Positions 36,175 through 47,616 of a stretch of DNA of 64,000 nt are shown here, one piece after another; position 1 is the first letter of the stretch, and each line of letters opens with the position of its first letter. The stretch is from Pyrenochaeta sp. MPI-SDFR-AT-0127 (lineage: Eukaryota; Ascomycota; Dothideomycetes; Pleosporales; Cucurbitariaceae), in assembly GCA_020747015.1 (NCBI GenBank), contig JAGTJM010000005.1:1054001-1118000 (forward strand), read 5' to 3'. The translations under genes and the position numbers were made by a program. The notes under the pieces were generated by a model, which saw nothing but the letters and a program-made list of their open reading frames with translations, had not been told where the DNA came from and did not search any database.

Positions 36175-37139
36175 TCATGCTTTGCCACTACTACCACAAA
36201 TGTCCATCCACCTCTCCGTTTCCGCCTGAATAACTCTCATCTGCTCATCAATCAACTTCACCAACGACCAATTCGCCGCGTTTTCCCTCAAAACCTCGTT
36301 GCCGACTTCCAGTAAGAGTTTGTTCACGTTGAGTTTAATGGCACCAGATCGTATGCACTTCTTCATAACCTCGGGGGGAAAGTCGTTCGTGCCATGTAGT
36401 GCAATTATGACACGCTTATTTATCTGTTTGTCTATCGACTCGAGGCGGTCGTAATGCAGTTGTCCTTCCTTCGGGCCAGCGGGGCCGTAATCGCCGTGGA
36501 CATTGCCAATTGATGGGGCGAGGATATCGACTCCGGCGGCAATAAAGTTGTCAACATCTTCAGGTGATGTGAAGAGTGCTACAGAAGGTCAGCAATCTGA
36601 AAGTGAAATGTTGTTCATGAGGACTATACCTTCAAGACCTCCAGTATCTGCAATACCATCTTCGCCTCCTTCTATCCTCCCACTCTCAGCTTCCACTGCG
36701 ATACCTCGGTCATGGCACTCTTTTGTCAAAATCTTTGTCTTTTCCAGATTCTCCTTCTCATCGTAATGAGACATGTCTACCATGACTGAATCAACAGGCA
36801 ATGTTGCGATGATTTCTCGAATGTGTTCCACGCTTTGCGCGTGGTCGATGTGTAATGAAAGTGGCACTGTCGCAGTCTTTACTGCAATAGCAGCGGTGTG
36901 TGCAAGTAGTGGCAGCTGCTTGAGTGTCGATGGGAAGAGCTGAATGATCAGGGGAGAACGCTTCGCTTCCGCCGCACGCACGAGTGCTGTGAGCTGCTCG
37001 ACGTTGTAGCTGTTACTTGTCAGTCAAGATTCTCAGTGTCTGGACATGATCCTTACGCAATTGCAGCCATGACGCCATATTTCCCAGCGGCGGCGGCATT
37101 GAGGATTTGCAGCGTCCTGTTCTCTTTTGTTGCTGTCAT
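36175..37139 (-). CDS. Class II (ketose-bisphosphate type) aldolase family protein
   Basis: Exons 37139-37057, 37009-36630 and 36578-36175 encode 288 residues. The introns are 37010-37056 and 36579-36629, and the joins give MAAIAYNVEQLTALV and GGLEALFTSPEDVDNF. Family marks of zinc-dependent class II aldolases are present: LHIDHAQS (Asp83, His84), VMVDMSHYD, VEAESGRIEGGEDG, ALHGTND and IKLNVNKLL. These enzymes split ketose phosphates into dihydroxyacetone phosphate or an aldehyde plus a second product. The length of 288 fits the short GatY/KbaY-like subgroup rather than the 360-residue glycolytic fungal aldolase. It sits with a Zn2Cys6 regulator, an SDR and an MFS transporter, suggesting use of an unusual sugar or sugar acid. 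The substrate is not determined. Confidence 0.86.
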
Positions 37140-37931
37140 GGTTAAAGGATTGTGAACGTCAAGGTATCTGTGGCAGGTAATCTCTCCCAGAGCGTAAGAG
37201 CACGGTCAATGAGTGAGGAAGAGTGGAAGACAAATGCAAATCGTATCACTTGTTCGGAACCACATCGGAATCACATCGGAACCTCAGTTGGGTGAACTAC
37301 CGTCGCCTACATGGTCGCTTGCGGGTTGCTGTGAGGGGAGATGCCGAGAACACGCGACGAAGGTCTGATTGGATCCCGTGTCGGGACACCTTGGCTTCTC
37401 GGTTGTGGCATGTTTCTGGAATTGCTTGCCTTAAATTCCGCGCTTCTGCGGCTGTTCCCGGTGGCTGGCTGGGACAATGGTCCGATGTGACCCGTAACGA
37501 GGCACACTCCCTTTGGCGAGCGGAGTGATCGCCAGGCGGGGTTTCTCGCCATCGAAACGAGTCCCGCTTTTACCCCATCTGGAGTTTCCACTGCCGTTGC
37601 CTGACATATTCGCTACCCCAATGCCTTTTGTGGGGATGGCATTCATGAATCATGTCCCGTGGTGCCAAAGCTCGCATCGCGGCGCTCTGACAGTGGCATG
37701 CACTCGTACCGGGGCATTGGGACCGAGCAGACAGGTTCAGAGGGCTGCAAGCACGTCGAACGCATGCGCTAAGCTCGGAACTGCAGGAACAGATAGACGA
37801 ACCGCGGCTGGCTTGACCAGGAACATGGCGAACTCGTCGTCCCGAGCACGTGGCGAAGGAACGTGGGGCAAGCACATGAACGCTATGCATGGGAAGGATG
37901 ATTGAGTCAAGAATCACGAACTTGCTTCTAT
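37140..37931. other. Intergenic upstream of the aldolase gene
   Basis: This holds the aldolase promoter and the 3' end of the regulator gene. Some frames of 90-130 codons exist, but none has a recognisable product. Confidence 0.5.
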
Positions 37932-39918
37932 TTATGATTCAGTTCGCCAATAGCTGGTAAGGTCGTTCAAGAGCGTCTTCGGTGGAAACCTATTCATGTC
38001 TAATATCTTCTCCAGCAGGTGTAAAATAGCTGTCTGCTTGATAGGATTCTGCACACAGAGGCCGGCTGGAGGTGGTAAGTACTCGGTTACAGGGTTGATG
38101 AGGAGAAACTGAGAGACTCACCTGCATAAAGTGCCTGGACGTTAACAAACGCGCATGCAGAGTCTTTGCCTTGATGCATCATAGCGATGCCACATATCGT
38201 CTCGACACTCTCGTCTAGATAGCGTTGTCGCACTCGAAAGTCATCCATGCCGCCCATCGAAGGCTGGTTGATAAGCACAATGATGCGAGCAAAGTGAAAA
38301 GTCTGAATAGCAGCCGCGTAAGATGGTGGATGAACCCAGATGGGAGTGAAGAGACTGTTCGAGTCTGATAGTGGCACTTTATAGATCGGCTGAAATGTAG
38401 GCGGCAGAACACGATACCAGTCTTCGAGCGCTTGCAGCAGCCGCTCGCCTTGGTTGATACGCGTGTTGATGTCGTACTTCTTCTCATTTGCAGCAAAGTC
38501 GACACACCTGCCACAAATGTACACAATTCTTAAACAAAGCTCGTCTGCTGTCAGGTCCATTAACCGTTTGGTTGGTCTCCAAATAGTCAATACCCGCCGC
38601 CCTTCACGGAAAGCGACCCAGGTATCTTGCCGTATCCAGCACCACCACGCAGCCCTTCGAAGGCGATCTTGACACTCTCCATTGTTGTTCTGTGATCGTT
38701 GAATCCAGAAAATACCGCGGAGATGCCGCTCCCATGCTCCATTGCTGTACTGCCCTTCTGCATCAAACATCTCGTAAGTGGAGATAAGAAGGGCAGTGGC
38801 GATAATTTCTCGGGACTTGGAGTATGATTGATAGAAGAGGTTCTGAGAGAGGTAACGCAGAGTCTCGTAGTAGTACTGCGTTGCCGCTTGGATGAACGGA
38901 TTCACGATGTGGCTCGCCTCGCTGGAACTTGATCGTGGCGTCTGCTCGTTCAAGTTGAGCTGGTGCAGTTGTGGTTCGTTGATGAGCGCCATATGGCGTG
39001 CTGATACTGCAAGTAAAGACTTCAAGACACCGACATTGTGGACCGCTAGGCCAGGGACCGTAGTTGTGAATTGGTCTGAAGAGTCAAATAGGTCTAATAT
39101 CGGGCCAATCGTGCTGACATAGTGATGAAACAGCACAAGTTCATCACCTGTTAAGGGAATGTTCTCAACAGAGTTCCATTGCTCCTGTAATGGAAGCAAC
39201 TGGGCTTGCTGCTGCGCTTGGAGCTGAGGATCTATCCTCTCTTCTTGCGGTACGGGGCTTTGGCGTCTTGAGAGGCATATGCGATCAAGATCCAGATTGA
39301 GGTTGTACTTGTCGATGTTGTTGATGGCATCCTCGGCGAGGAGATCATACCACTCTGCCGGCGCAGTGTTGGGAGATGGGATAGAGGGAACATTGGTCAA
39401 TGGCGAGTCGAAGAGTAGTTCAGGGGAGTGTGTGAAGAGTTGAGGGTCAATCTCCCCCGTTATGGATTTCCTGGCCACGACTGGAGATGGCGATGCTGCT
39501 GGTACATCATCATGGGTGGACGAGGTCGACATGGCCACAGAACCCGACCCGCTGGTCTTTGGGTCTGCAGGAGAGTCGATCGACGATGCATAGAGACATT
39601 CTCTATCTGACTTGGTGCATGTTACACACCGGGGTCTTAGCTCATCGCATTTGACCCTTCTTTTTCGGCACGTAAGACTGGCGAGCAAAGATCAGCCTGG
39701 TCCGAGACGCGATGCACGCATTCGATACCAAGATGCGTCATTTGGACATAACATAGGGCATGCGACAGGGCATGCGGTGAGCTGAAAGTGGCGTAGATGA
39801 TGCGCATTGCGTATCCGCCAGGATGGTGAGCTTACCAGCCAGTTGTCGTCCGCAAGCCTCGGGCGCGTGAAGGACGCGGTTTCCGAGGTTTGGGAACGCC
39901 TGTTGATGACACTGGCAT
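37932..39918 (-). CDS. Zn2Cys6 fungal transcription factor
   Basis: Three exons, 39918-39836, 39677-38122 and 38065-37932, encode 590 residues. The 158-nt first intron (39678-39835) splits the zinc cluster; joining gives TTTGCLTCRKRRVKCDE. The six cysteines 28, 31, 38, 45, 48 and 55 have the canonical spacing C-x2-C-x6-C-x6-C-x2-C-x6-C. A Ser/Thr/Pro linker is followed by a fungal-specific regulatory domain (middle homology region, about 190-590) with HLRGIFWIQRSQ and AAWWCWIRQDTWVAFREGRR. The last intron, 38066-38121, rejoins ALYAAGLCVQNPIKQ and the usual helical tail. The start at MPVSSTGVPKPRKP gives the normal short basic leader. By position it could control the flanking aldolase, SDR and transporter genes; that is inference. 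Confidence 0.9.
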
Positions 39919-40568
39919 CACAGGCAGCGTTGCGCATGCTGAGATGGCTTCGCTTCGAGGATGAGTATTCGCTTCGAGGGCGATGGGTTTGTTGAGGTGC
40001 GAAAGATGTGGGGAACCGCAGCAAGCTCCTCGGTTTTCTCCCCGGCAGTTCGGCGGCGTAAGGCAGGTGGAATGAGCACACGTGATCCTGAGCTGAGTGA
40101 GTTGTTTGCACTTCACGATGTCAATGAAAAGAGTGAGCAAAGCTGAGTTTTCTGCCTCTGGAGGGTGTGCGTTTGCAGGGAGGAGCCCAATGGCGCAAGG
40201 ACGGGGCGCCACAGCCCTATGGCGTTAAGAGACCACCGGGTATCCGCTTTAAGTAAGCCAATATATTCGCGACGCCTTGGGGAAAGCTCTGATGTGATGG
40301 CATTGCGGAAGATTACACGTTCAAGGGCAAGTAAGTCTGAGAGCGCAAGTCGCCCGAATTGTACCTGGTAGTGTGGTTTGTCTTCAAATGGAGTTCTACT
40401 ATCAGCCATGGCTCAATACAACATCTTCACATCAACATGCAAACCGGACGCAGTTTTGGTGGAGTTGAAACTAATGAAATGCATTCATGATAACCAAATA
40501 TTAACCAACCAATCCCCAAAAGACTCCTTTTTAATGCAGCAGAAAGCGACTAGACAGCGAACGCGCCT
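39919..40568. other. Intergenic
   Basis: Regulator promoter on the left, 3' end of the SDR gene on the right. No further gene is supported. Confidence 0.5.
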
Positions 40569-41468
40569 CTACCAAGCACCCACGATGCCAGCCACAGGGA
40601 TATCGATCCCAGTCGTGTAGCTGGCACCGTCTGAGAGCAAGTACACGTAGGCACCACCCAACTCCCTGGGGTCTGCCAGCCTGGGCATTCCACCATAGTA
40701 CTGCATCTTGAGGTTCCAGTCTGGCGCGCGCTCAACATAGTAGGTCATCTGGGTGCGGACAAAGCCAGGCGATATGGAGTTGACTCTGATACCGTGCTTT
40801 GCCCACTCCATGGCGAGGGTGTGCGCCATGTTGCGCACGGCACCCTTGGTGCCCCCGTAGGGCGCAGAAGGAGCAGCCCGGTTTGGACGGTACGAGGTCA
40901 TGGATGCGGTGAAGACAATGGAGCCCTTGATACCGAGCTCGATGAACTTCTTTGCCGCGGCCGTTGCACAGAAGTAGGCACCGAAGACGTTGAGATTGAA
41001 CAGCTGCTCGAGCTGGGGACGGTCGAAGTTCAGGGCGGGCTGATGCTTGGTCATGCCGGCATTGGCAATCATGCCATCAATGCGGCCCGATTGCACAACA
41101 ATCTCGTCCACGGCCTTGATTACGCTCTCTTCAGAGGTGACATCGCAGTGCAGGTAGTGCACACGCTTGGGGTTGGCCTTCTGGAGCGCCTGGAACTCCT
41201 CACCGGGCTCAAAGAGGTCGAGAGAGTAGATTTCAGCGGCTTCGTTGGCAAGGCAGACGGTTGCTAGCCCAAGACCAATTCCTCGGTTGGCGCCCGTAAT
41301 GGCTACCACTTTGCCCTTGAGCGTGATCCTCCAGTCAAAATCTTCCTTGGGCTCAGTTGTGAGATAGACTGGATTTGGAACAGACTGCTCGACCTGAGCG
41401 TTTCCATTCGTGTGCCCGTTCGTAGGCGCAGTCTGACTGGCGTCTGGCACGATGGCGGAGGGAGACAT
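40569..41468 (-). CDS. Short-chain dehydrogenase/reductase, polyol/ketose reductase-like
   Basis: A single exon encodes 299 residues. After a 45-residue Asn/Gln/Thr-rich leader comes the classical SDR fold: cofactor loop TGANRGIGLGLA (about 58-69), NAG motif (Asn136), catalytic Ser189, Tyr204 and Lys208 (YGGTK), and RVNSISPGFVRT. The ISPGFVRTQM and GIDIPVAG blocks resemble fungal sorbose reductase, L-xylulose reductase and mannitol dehydrogenase enzymes, which interconvert ketoses and polyols with NADP(H). The exact substrate is not readable. It is divergent from the MFS transporter gene across a 776-bp spacer, consistent with co-regulation. Confidence 0.9.
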   Translation of the reverse strand: MSPSAIVPDASQTAPTNGHTNGNAQVEQSVPNPVYLTTEPKEDFDWRITLKGKVVAITGANRGIGLGLATVCLANEAAEIYSLDLFEPGEEFQALQKANPKRVHYLHCDVTSEESVIKAVDEIVVQSGRIDGMIANAGMTKHQPALNFDRPQLEQLFNLNVFGAYFCATAAAKKFIELGIKGSIVFTASMTSYRPNRAAPSAPYGGTKGAVRNMAHTLAMEWAKHGIRVNSISPGFVRTQMTYYVERAPDWNLKMQYYGGMPRLADPRELGGAYVYLLSDGASYTTGIDIPVAGIVGAW

Positions 41469-42244
41469 TTTCGGCTATGCGAAGCGACGGATAAAGGAAG
41501 TGTGACGAAGCGTGGAAGGTTTGGCGAAGAAAAGCGACCGTGAACTGCTGGACGAACGGGCCTTACCTGCCTGGAATCTGAGCACTTAAGTACAAAGCGA
41601 TTGTCTCTTCCGCAAGAGTTTTGTGGCGAGAAACACTCTTCCGGTTTGCCCGCAGTCTTTCGCAGGGAAAGAACGAGGCGAGCCAAACACTGCTAGACGC
41701 GACCTTCGTGGAGAGCAGTCCAGAACCCCAGAACCCGCTCGTTGCGAGCGTGCTGATCGACGCGACCTCCATTCCACCGCTCCGCCGCCCTCGTGAGCCA
41801 GTCTGCTTCTCAAAGTCCTCGCCAATTGGCACAGCCTCGCTTCGAGGCACACCCCGTCGGTTGAGTTGCAAGCTCCTCCCCAGTCCCGTACCACACAGAC
41901 GCTCCGCCGTGCCCGGGGCCAATCAGCGCGCTAACTAACCCACAGTCCTGGGTCTAGCTCGGCACCACCGGCTGGCAGTCTGGGGACTAGGATCCCACCT
42001 GGGGTTGACGAAGAAAGGACCGAAGAATCTGGGGCAGACCATGCTCGTGTTGACCATCACCACCAAAACTTGACCTCGCAGTGATCAATTCATCTATAAA
42101 GCTTCCAGGGTACCACTTCTTCCTGGAGTCATCCCAGTCGACTGACACGACAATCCTTGAGGAGTTGCTCAACATCCCTTTATCAAAACTTTCCATCGTC
42201 TCTCTGCTGTTTGCCACTTGGCCTGCTCCTGCACCAGAATCACA
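41469..42244. promoter_or_regulatory. Divergent promoter, SDR and MFS transporter
   Basis: 776 bp lie between start codons transcribed apart. A TATAAA box is visible at 42095-42100, about 150 bp before the transporter ATG. I assign no other site. Confidence 0.5.
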
Positions 42245-43759
42245 ATGTCCTCAACCCCAAGCTCCTTCGAGCCCTCAGATCTGAAGGAGATGGATAACAC
42301 CAAGCAAATTGAAGTCAATGAGGAATTCACATGGACTCCAGAAGAGGAGAAGGCGCTTGTCAGGAAGATTGATCTCTTCTTGCTCCCTACCATCTGGCTC
42401 ATGTATCTGCTGTCGTACATGGACCGCACAAAGTATGCATCTCCCCTTGAGTTCGCAACATCAATGGCTAACGCGATTGCAGTATTGGCAATGCAAAAAT
42501 TGCCGGCATGGCCGACGACCTCAAGCTCAGCTCGAACCAGTACAGTATCGCTTTGGTCGTCTTCTTCGTCACTTATGTCGCATTTGAACCCCCTTCGAAC
42601 ATGTTGCTCGTCCGTCTGAAGCCATCAATCTACCTGCCCGTAATCATGACTATCTGGGGCGCATTAACTTGCGTCATGGCTGTCATTCAAGATTTCAAAC
42701 ATCTCGTTGCTCTCCGAATCCTCGTGGGTGTCTTCGAGTCTGGTTTTGCTCCTGGTATCCTCCTCATCATCTCCTCGTGGTACAAGAAGGAGGAACAGTC
42801 GAAGCGTTTCGGTGTCTACATGTCTGCTGCCATTCTGTCTGGAGCGTTTGGAGGTCTTCTTGCTGGTGCCATCACTGGAGGCATGGAAGGCACCTCTGGA
42901 CTTCGTGGCTGGCGCTGGTTGTTCATCATTGAGGGTGTCGCAACCATTGTTTGGGCAATTGCTGCCTCTTTCATCCTGCTCGACTTCCCCGCCAATACTA
43001 AGCGTCTGACCGATCGTGAGAGGAAGATCGCCATTGCACGTCTCCGAGAGGGCGGTGTACGGACCCACGCTGAAGGCGAGGAGAGAATGCCCAACGGAAA
43101 GGCCTTCCGCCTGGCACTCTTCGACTGGAGGACTGTCGGTTTCATTGTCGGTTACATGGTAAGTTTCATCTCCTAATGCCACCACTAAAAGCGTTTCTGA
43201 CAATATCCAGGTCATTGTTGGCTCTTCCACCCTGTCCTACTTCTACCCCACTCTGGTCAACGGTCTCGGCTACAAATCCACCGTCCAAGCACAATACATG
43301 ACCGTCCCCATCTACGGCGTCGCCTTTGTTTGCACAGCCGTAACTACCTACTTTGCCGACTCCATCTCCAACCATCGCGGTCTTGTGATCTCTGGATGGC
43401 TCTCTTTCGCCCTCATCACATCGATCCTCGTATGCACAATCTACAACTTTACCGCGCGCTATGCCCTGCTCGTTCTCATGGCTGCAGGACTCTGGTCCTC
43501 AAACGCCGTCGCCTTGTCCTTTGCTAGTGCCACGTTTGGTTCCATGGAGCCCCAAGTCCGAGCTATTGCGCTCGCGCTTGTCAACGCCATGGGCAATCTC
43601 GCTTCCATTTACGGAGCGTACCTCTTCCCAGCCGAAGACAAGCCAAAGTACCTCATGGGCTTCGGTGTCATTTCCGGCATGCTGGGTCTTGGTGTTACTG
43701 TTTATATCTTTATGCACGTTGCTCTTCGCAGAAAGGAGGGCCGTCCTCTTTTCTTCTAG
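42245..43759 (+). CDS. MFS transporter, anion:cation symporter (Dal5-like) family
   Basis: Exons 42245-42432, 42483-43158 and 43211-43759 encode 470 residues. The introns are 42433-42482 and 43159-43210, and the joins give SYMDRTNIGNAKIAG and VGYMVIVGSSTLSYF. The ACS-family marks are clear: helix 1 followed by DRTNIGNAKIAGM, FEPPSNMLL in helix 2, RILVGVFESGFAPGI in helix 4 and GWRWLFIIEG in helix 5, with GLGYKSTVQAQYMTVPIYG in the C half. Twelve helices can be counted. Fungal members import organic acids, sugar acids, allantoate, nicotinate or peptides. In this cluster an acid sugar is a reasonable but unproven guess. Confidence 0.92.
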
Positions 43760-44922
43760 GCGGTAAAAGTTTACAGGATAGAGTTGGAAGACTACTGATT
43801 GATACCCTGTCATGAGCGGTGATCTTTGTATATATGGCTTGTTGTAAATATGAATTTTAGATGCACCATGAATATCAGCGAGCATTCAAACAACCTTCAA
43901 GATCACTTGTGAATCAAAATAGTGTGAAGTCTAGTAAAAGTCTTCCTTTTCACGAGTATACCTTCACGTTCCTATTTCACTAATCTGGAAGAAGCCCTGG
44001 AGCACTTACCTCCCACACTTAGTTTCTCTCTCCTGCACAACATAAAACTCGAACCAGCAACATAAGAAACGATACTGCGTCAACCGATTGCATGCAACGC
44101 AAACAAATTAAGTACATAATCTAACAAGAACTGCAAATCATGGGTCAATGCTTCTCCACGCCCCCACCACTCTATATTCGTACATATACCCATTACCATT
44201 CCCTCTCCGCCCTACCCTATGACATTAAGCTGCTAACAACTTAAAAGATGGAGATCATGTATCACACCGTCGTTCTCCCAGGCGCGGCACAGGGCTTGGC
44301 CAATATCCTGGGCCGCGAGGGCCAGTGACAAGACTCGCAAGGAGCAGAGGGTGTGGCGCATTGCAATATCAACATGGAAATGCCCATAGTCATGGCCAAG
44401 TGGGTGTATTCAGTGATGATGAAGCAATTATGGCAAGTGAATATACCCGTTACATTATCGTGTTCAAGGTTAGGTAATTGATGGAAGGGGGAGGTTGTTT
44501 TGGTCTCAGGCGTAGTGGGTCTCCACAAAGCTTGGTGGTTAGAAAAAATGTATGCTGCGTGATGTCAGGATACTAATATCGAGCAGAAAGGACAACGCGA
44601 AATATTAAAGATTGGTAGTTATTGGAGGTATCGCCGAAGGCACGATGAAAGTAATATGGGCTTCCCCTGGAAGCTTTAAAACTCCATTACATAGAAATCA
44701 TCGCCTCTGAACTAGACTATCCTGAATTGCATCATAAAGGGCTTGAAAACTACTCGCTTTGCGCGATGTCAAGCTAGTGTTGGAGTACAAGGCGATAATT
44801 GAGAGGCATTCTCAGGAGAGCAGTTTTACGCGAGCGCTTATCGATTAGAGACATTGTCGCATCTCCAAAAAATTTCCAACCAACATACTCCAACCCATCA
44901 AGCGCTGCAAGCCTCACGCACG
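43760..44922. other. Intergenic
   Basis: About 1.16 kb with only short frames. No repeat or RNA gene is recognised. Confidence 0.5.
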
Positions 44923-46344
44923 ATGCCGAAACGAAAGCGCGCCTCACCTTCTCCCTCCCAGGCAAAACCCGAAAAGTCTGTCGCGCGCCAGAAGAAGCTC
45001 TGTACCCAACGCATCACCACCGCGCTCAAACCTCTCCTCGCCGCCCTCCGCGTTGGTGCAGGCCTAGAGCGCCAAAAACACAGCCGTCGCAAGAAGACTG
45101 CCCAGAACAAGAAAGATACAAAAGCTCTAGAGCGTTTAGATGTCGAATATGCGGTGCTTAAAGGGCTGGATTTGGAGAAGCTTGCGGATCAAAATTTGAG
45201 ACGGACAATTGGAAAGGTCAAGAGCTTGAAGGAGGCCGAAGCGCTGCAGGAGTACATCAATGGCGGGAGCGGAGGCGAGGAGAAAGGCTATGAGGGAAGG
45301 GCGCCTGCCAGAGATCCGGCAACTTTGAATGTGACTGCGCGGTTGTACAAGGTACCCGCAGTGAAAAAGGTAGTCGACGAGGTGATTGAAGACTTGAAGG
45401 TGATTGTTGGCGCAAGCGAAAGAGCAGAGAAGGCGCAAAATGAGAAAAAGGAGCCTGCAAAGAGATCCAAGCAAGAGGACAAGGAGGACGAGGATATGCC
45501 AGACGTGAGCGATGAGATGGATGACCCTTACATGGCCTTCAGCGCCAGGATAGCGGAGCCTTCGTCTGGGGAGGACGACAGCGAAGATTCGGTTTCAGGC
45601 GATGAGCGGCCACCGAGCATAGGAGATAGCGAGAGCGAGCATAATACAGACGACGACTTGTATGCTCGTTTACAAGATTCGGAAGGCGACTCGTTCCAAA
45701 ACTTTAGTAGTGAAGAGGCGGAGGACACCGAACCGGAACCGGAACGGGACTCTAGGGCCCAATTCATCTCGGTGTCATCACTCTCAGATGATTCCTCGGC
45801 CTCTGATGCAGACTCAGAGTCAGACAACGAGGCTCTGATAGCGCCCTCGAAATCCAAATCGAAAACTGCAAAAGAAATCAAACCTACCACTTCATCAGCA
45901 TTCCTCCCCGCTCTGAGCCACGCAGCGTATTTCTCTGGCTCTGAATCAGAAGCTTCAGATCTCGACGTCGATGTCGCCCCAAGAAAGAATAGGCGTGGAC
46001 AGCGTGCGCGCCAAAAGATCGCAGAGGCCAAGTTTGGCGCCAAGGCAAAGCATTTGGAGAACGGCGGAGGAAGGAACCAGGGATGGGACGCTAAGAGAGG
46101 AGCCGTTGGCGACGACAAACGGGGACGGGGCAACAGAGGTGGCGCGCCAAGAGGGCGAGGGCCCCAGCAAAGTGGCGGCAACTCGGAGCCACTTGGCGAG
46201 AAGAAGAGTGCTGGAGTCAAGAGAGATGACAAGGGCGAGTTGCATCCTAGTTGGCAAGCTGCCAAGGCTGCAAAGGAAAGCAAGAAGCTCAAGATCGATA
46301 TCAAGGGGGCCAAGGCGCCTGGGAAGAAGGTGGTGTTTGACTGA
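44923..46344 (+). CDS. BUD22: Bud22-type ribosome biogenesis factor
   Basis: A single exon encodes 473 residues from the first ATG of the frame. The N-terminus is very basic (MPKRKRASPSPSQ), followed by a helical region with ALERLDVEYAVLKGLDLEKL and QNLRRTIGKVKSLKE. A long acidic Asp/Glu/Ser middle (about 200-350) comes next, then a Gly/Arg-rich region and the C-terminal box KGELHPSWQAAKAAKES. That box with flanking lysines is the hallmark of Bud22/SRFBP1 proteins, which act in 18S rRNA maturation in the nucleolus. The acidic stretch and basic termini fit nucleolar localisation. Confidence 0.88.
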   Translation: MPKRKRASPSPSQAKPEKSVARQKKLCTQRITTALKPLLAALRVGAGLERQKHSRRKKTAQNKKDTKALERLDVEYAVLKGLDLEKLADQNLRRTIGKVKSLKEAEALQEYINGGSGGEEKGYEGRAPARDPATLNVTARLYKVPAVKKVVDEVIEDLKVIVGASERAEKAQNEKKEPAKRSKQEDKEDEDMPDVSDEMDDPYMAFSARIAEPSSGEDDSEDSVSGDERPPSIGDSESEHNTDDDLYARLQDSEGDSFQNFSSEEAEDTEPEPERDSRAQFISVSSLSDDSSASDADSESDNEALIAPSKSKSKTAKEIKPTTSSAFLPALSHAAYFSGSESEASDLDVDVAPRKNRRGQRARQKIAEAKFGAKAKHLENGGGRNQGWDAKRGAVGDDKRGRGNRGGAPRGRGPQQSGGNSEPLGEKKSAGVKRDDKGELHPSWQAAKAAKESKKLKIDIKGAKAPGKKVVFD

Positions 46345-47616
46345 GATACCCTAAACGAAGTTTTATAGTAATACAGCTGTCTAAAGAGCGACATTAGCAA
46401 ACAAAACTTCTCTGCTTTCTTCACGTATGAGGATGATCTACGCTGCGACTACAGGGGTGAAAAATACGTATCAAAGCTCGTCTCCGTTATTAGACTTAAT
46501 CGCTGGAATAACCACTTATCCTGCATAGACAAATACTTTTAACAACCTAGTTCTCAGCTCAAAAGTGCATGTGGCCTTTGAAATCCGTCGTGTGATTATT
46601 ACTGGGAAAGAGTCAAAGATTGTCCCTGGTTATCAAGATGTACTATCTGAGGCATGGCTTAGCACAACGTATGCTAATGTATAGTGCAGAATTATTGGTT
46701 CTGTTCTAATCAACAGCATATCCGATTACTCTGGCCAAGTTCATTACCGAGCACATGTAAAATTTGATGGCCTTCACGAGGAAAACTCTACAAGATGAGA
46801 TGTGGCTGGGCTAAATTTTGGGTTTGGAGCATAATACCATCCTCGATGCTTCGCTGCAGCGTTTGCAAGGATCAATGAGCCTCCCGCGAGTGATTTCCCT
46901 TTGGAGAAGAGCACCGACCTAATTAATGCTCTCAGACGTCATCTGGCATGTGGTCGAGCTGAGCTGGCATGCTACTGTAACGGGGCCAGAGACTAGCGCT
47001 GTGGCGCAGCAACACTATTGCGGTATTTACCCCTGGACTGCGCCTCGTTACTGTCGCAAAGAAGCTGAATCAATTTAAGGTTGGGCCGCTTCAGGCGAGA
47101 AGAGTGGTGTTATTGAAGGGATGATCTACGCGGCTACGGGGACCTGGAAGCCAAGCAAAGCTTAGGAAGGCTTGCTCAGCCTGTCCGATGCCGTCAGCGG
47201 CTATACCCATACTTGTCTTGGGCGCAAGCGGATATGCGAGTGGCCCTGCTGGCAATCTTCTCGCCCATCATTGATGGATGAGTTGTTTTTCTGGGTGCTT
47301 TGGGGTTTCGTGGATGCCAGCTTGTCGCGGTCCTTCTTCGCTCGTATCCGGGGCCAGAACCACGCCAGACTAATGGCACTACCGCAGCTGTCAACACGTT
47401 CGCGCTGTGCTGCAGTTACGCAATGTATGCACTCTTTCGGCCGGATCTTACAATTGCTAATCAGCGATTTGTAGCGATTTGGAAGAGCTAGCTGCAGGTT
47501 AATTCATGGACCGCAATGGCCAACCTCGCAGGAGAGATAAATAGCGCACTCTGTCCCCGCTAGAGGCCAATTAATCAACACGGTCTCTCTCAGCAGTCTA
47601 AACAACTTTCCTGACA
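46345..47616. other. Intergenic
   Basis: About 1.27 kb on the promoter side of the next gene. A 100-codon frame at 47172-47474 has no supporting features. Confidence 0.5.

Noticed and set aside
35544..36197. Minus-strand frame of 217 codons overlapping the end of the aldolase gene
   Set aside because: It overlaps the supported aldolase exon, has no recognisable domain, and its composition looks like a shadow of 3' flanking DNA.
37513..37917. Overlapping frames of 115-130 codons on both strands
   Set aside because: They oppose one another in GC-rich spacer and neither has a recognisable product.
45528..46424. Long minus-strand frame opposite the Bud22-type gene
   Set aside because: It is the complement of an acidic Ser/Asp/Glu-rich coding region, a well-known source of long shadow frames.
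47172..47474. Plus-strand frame of 100 codons
   Set aside because: No domain or secretion signal; Arg/Trp/Cys-rich composition typical of a chance frame.
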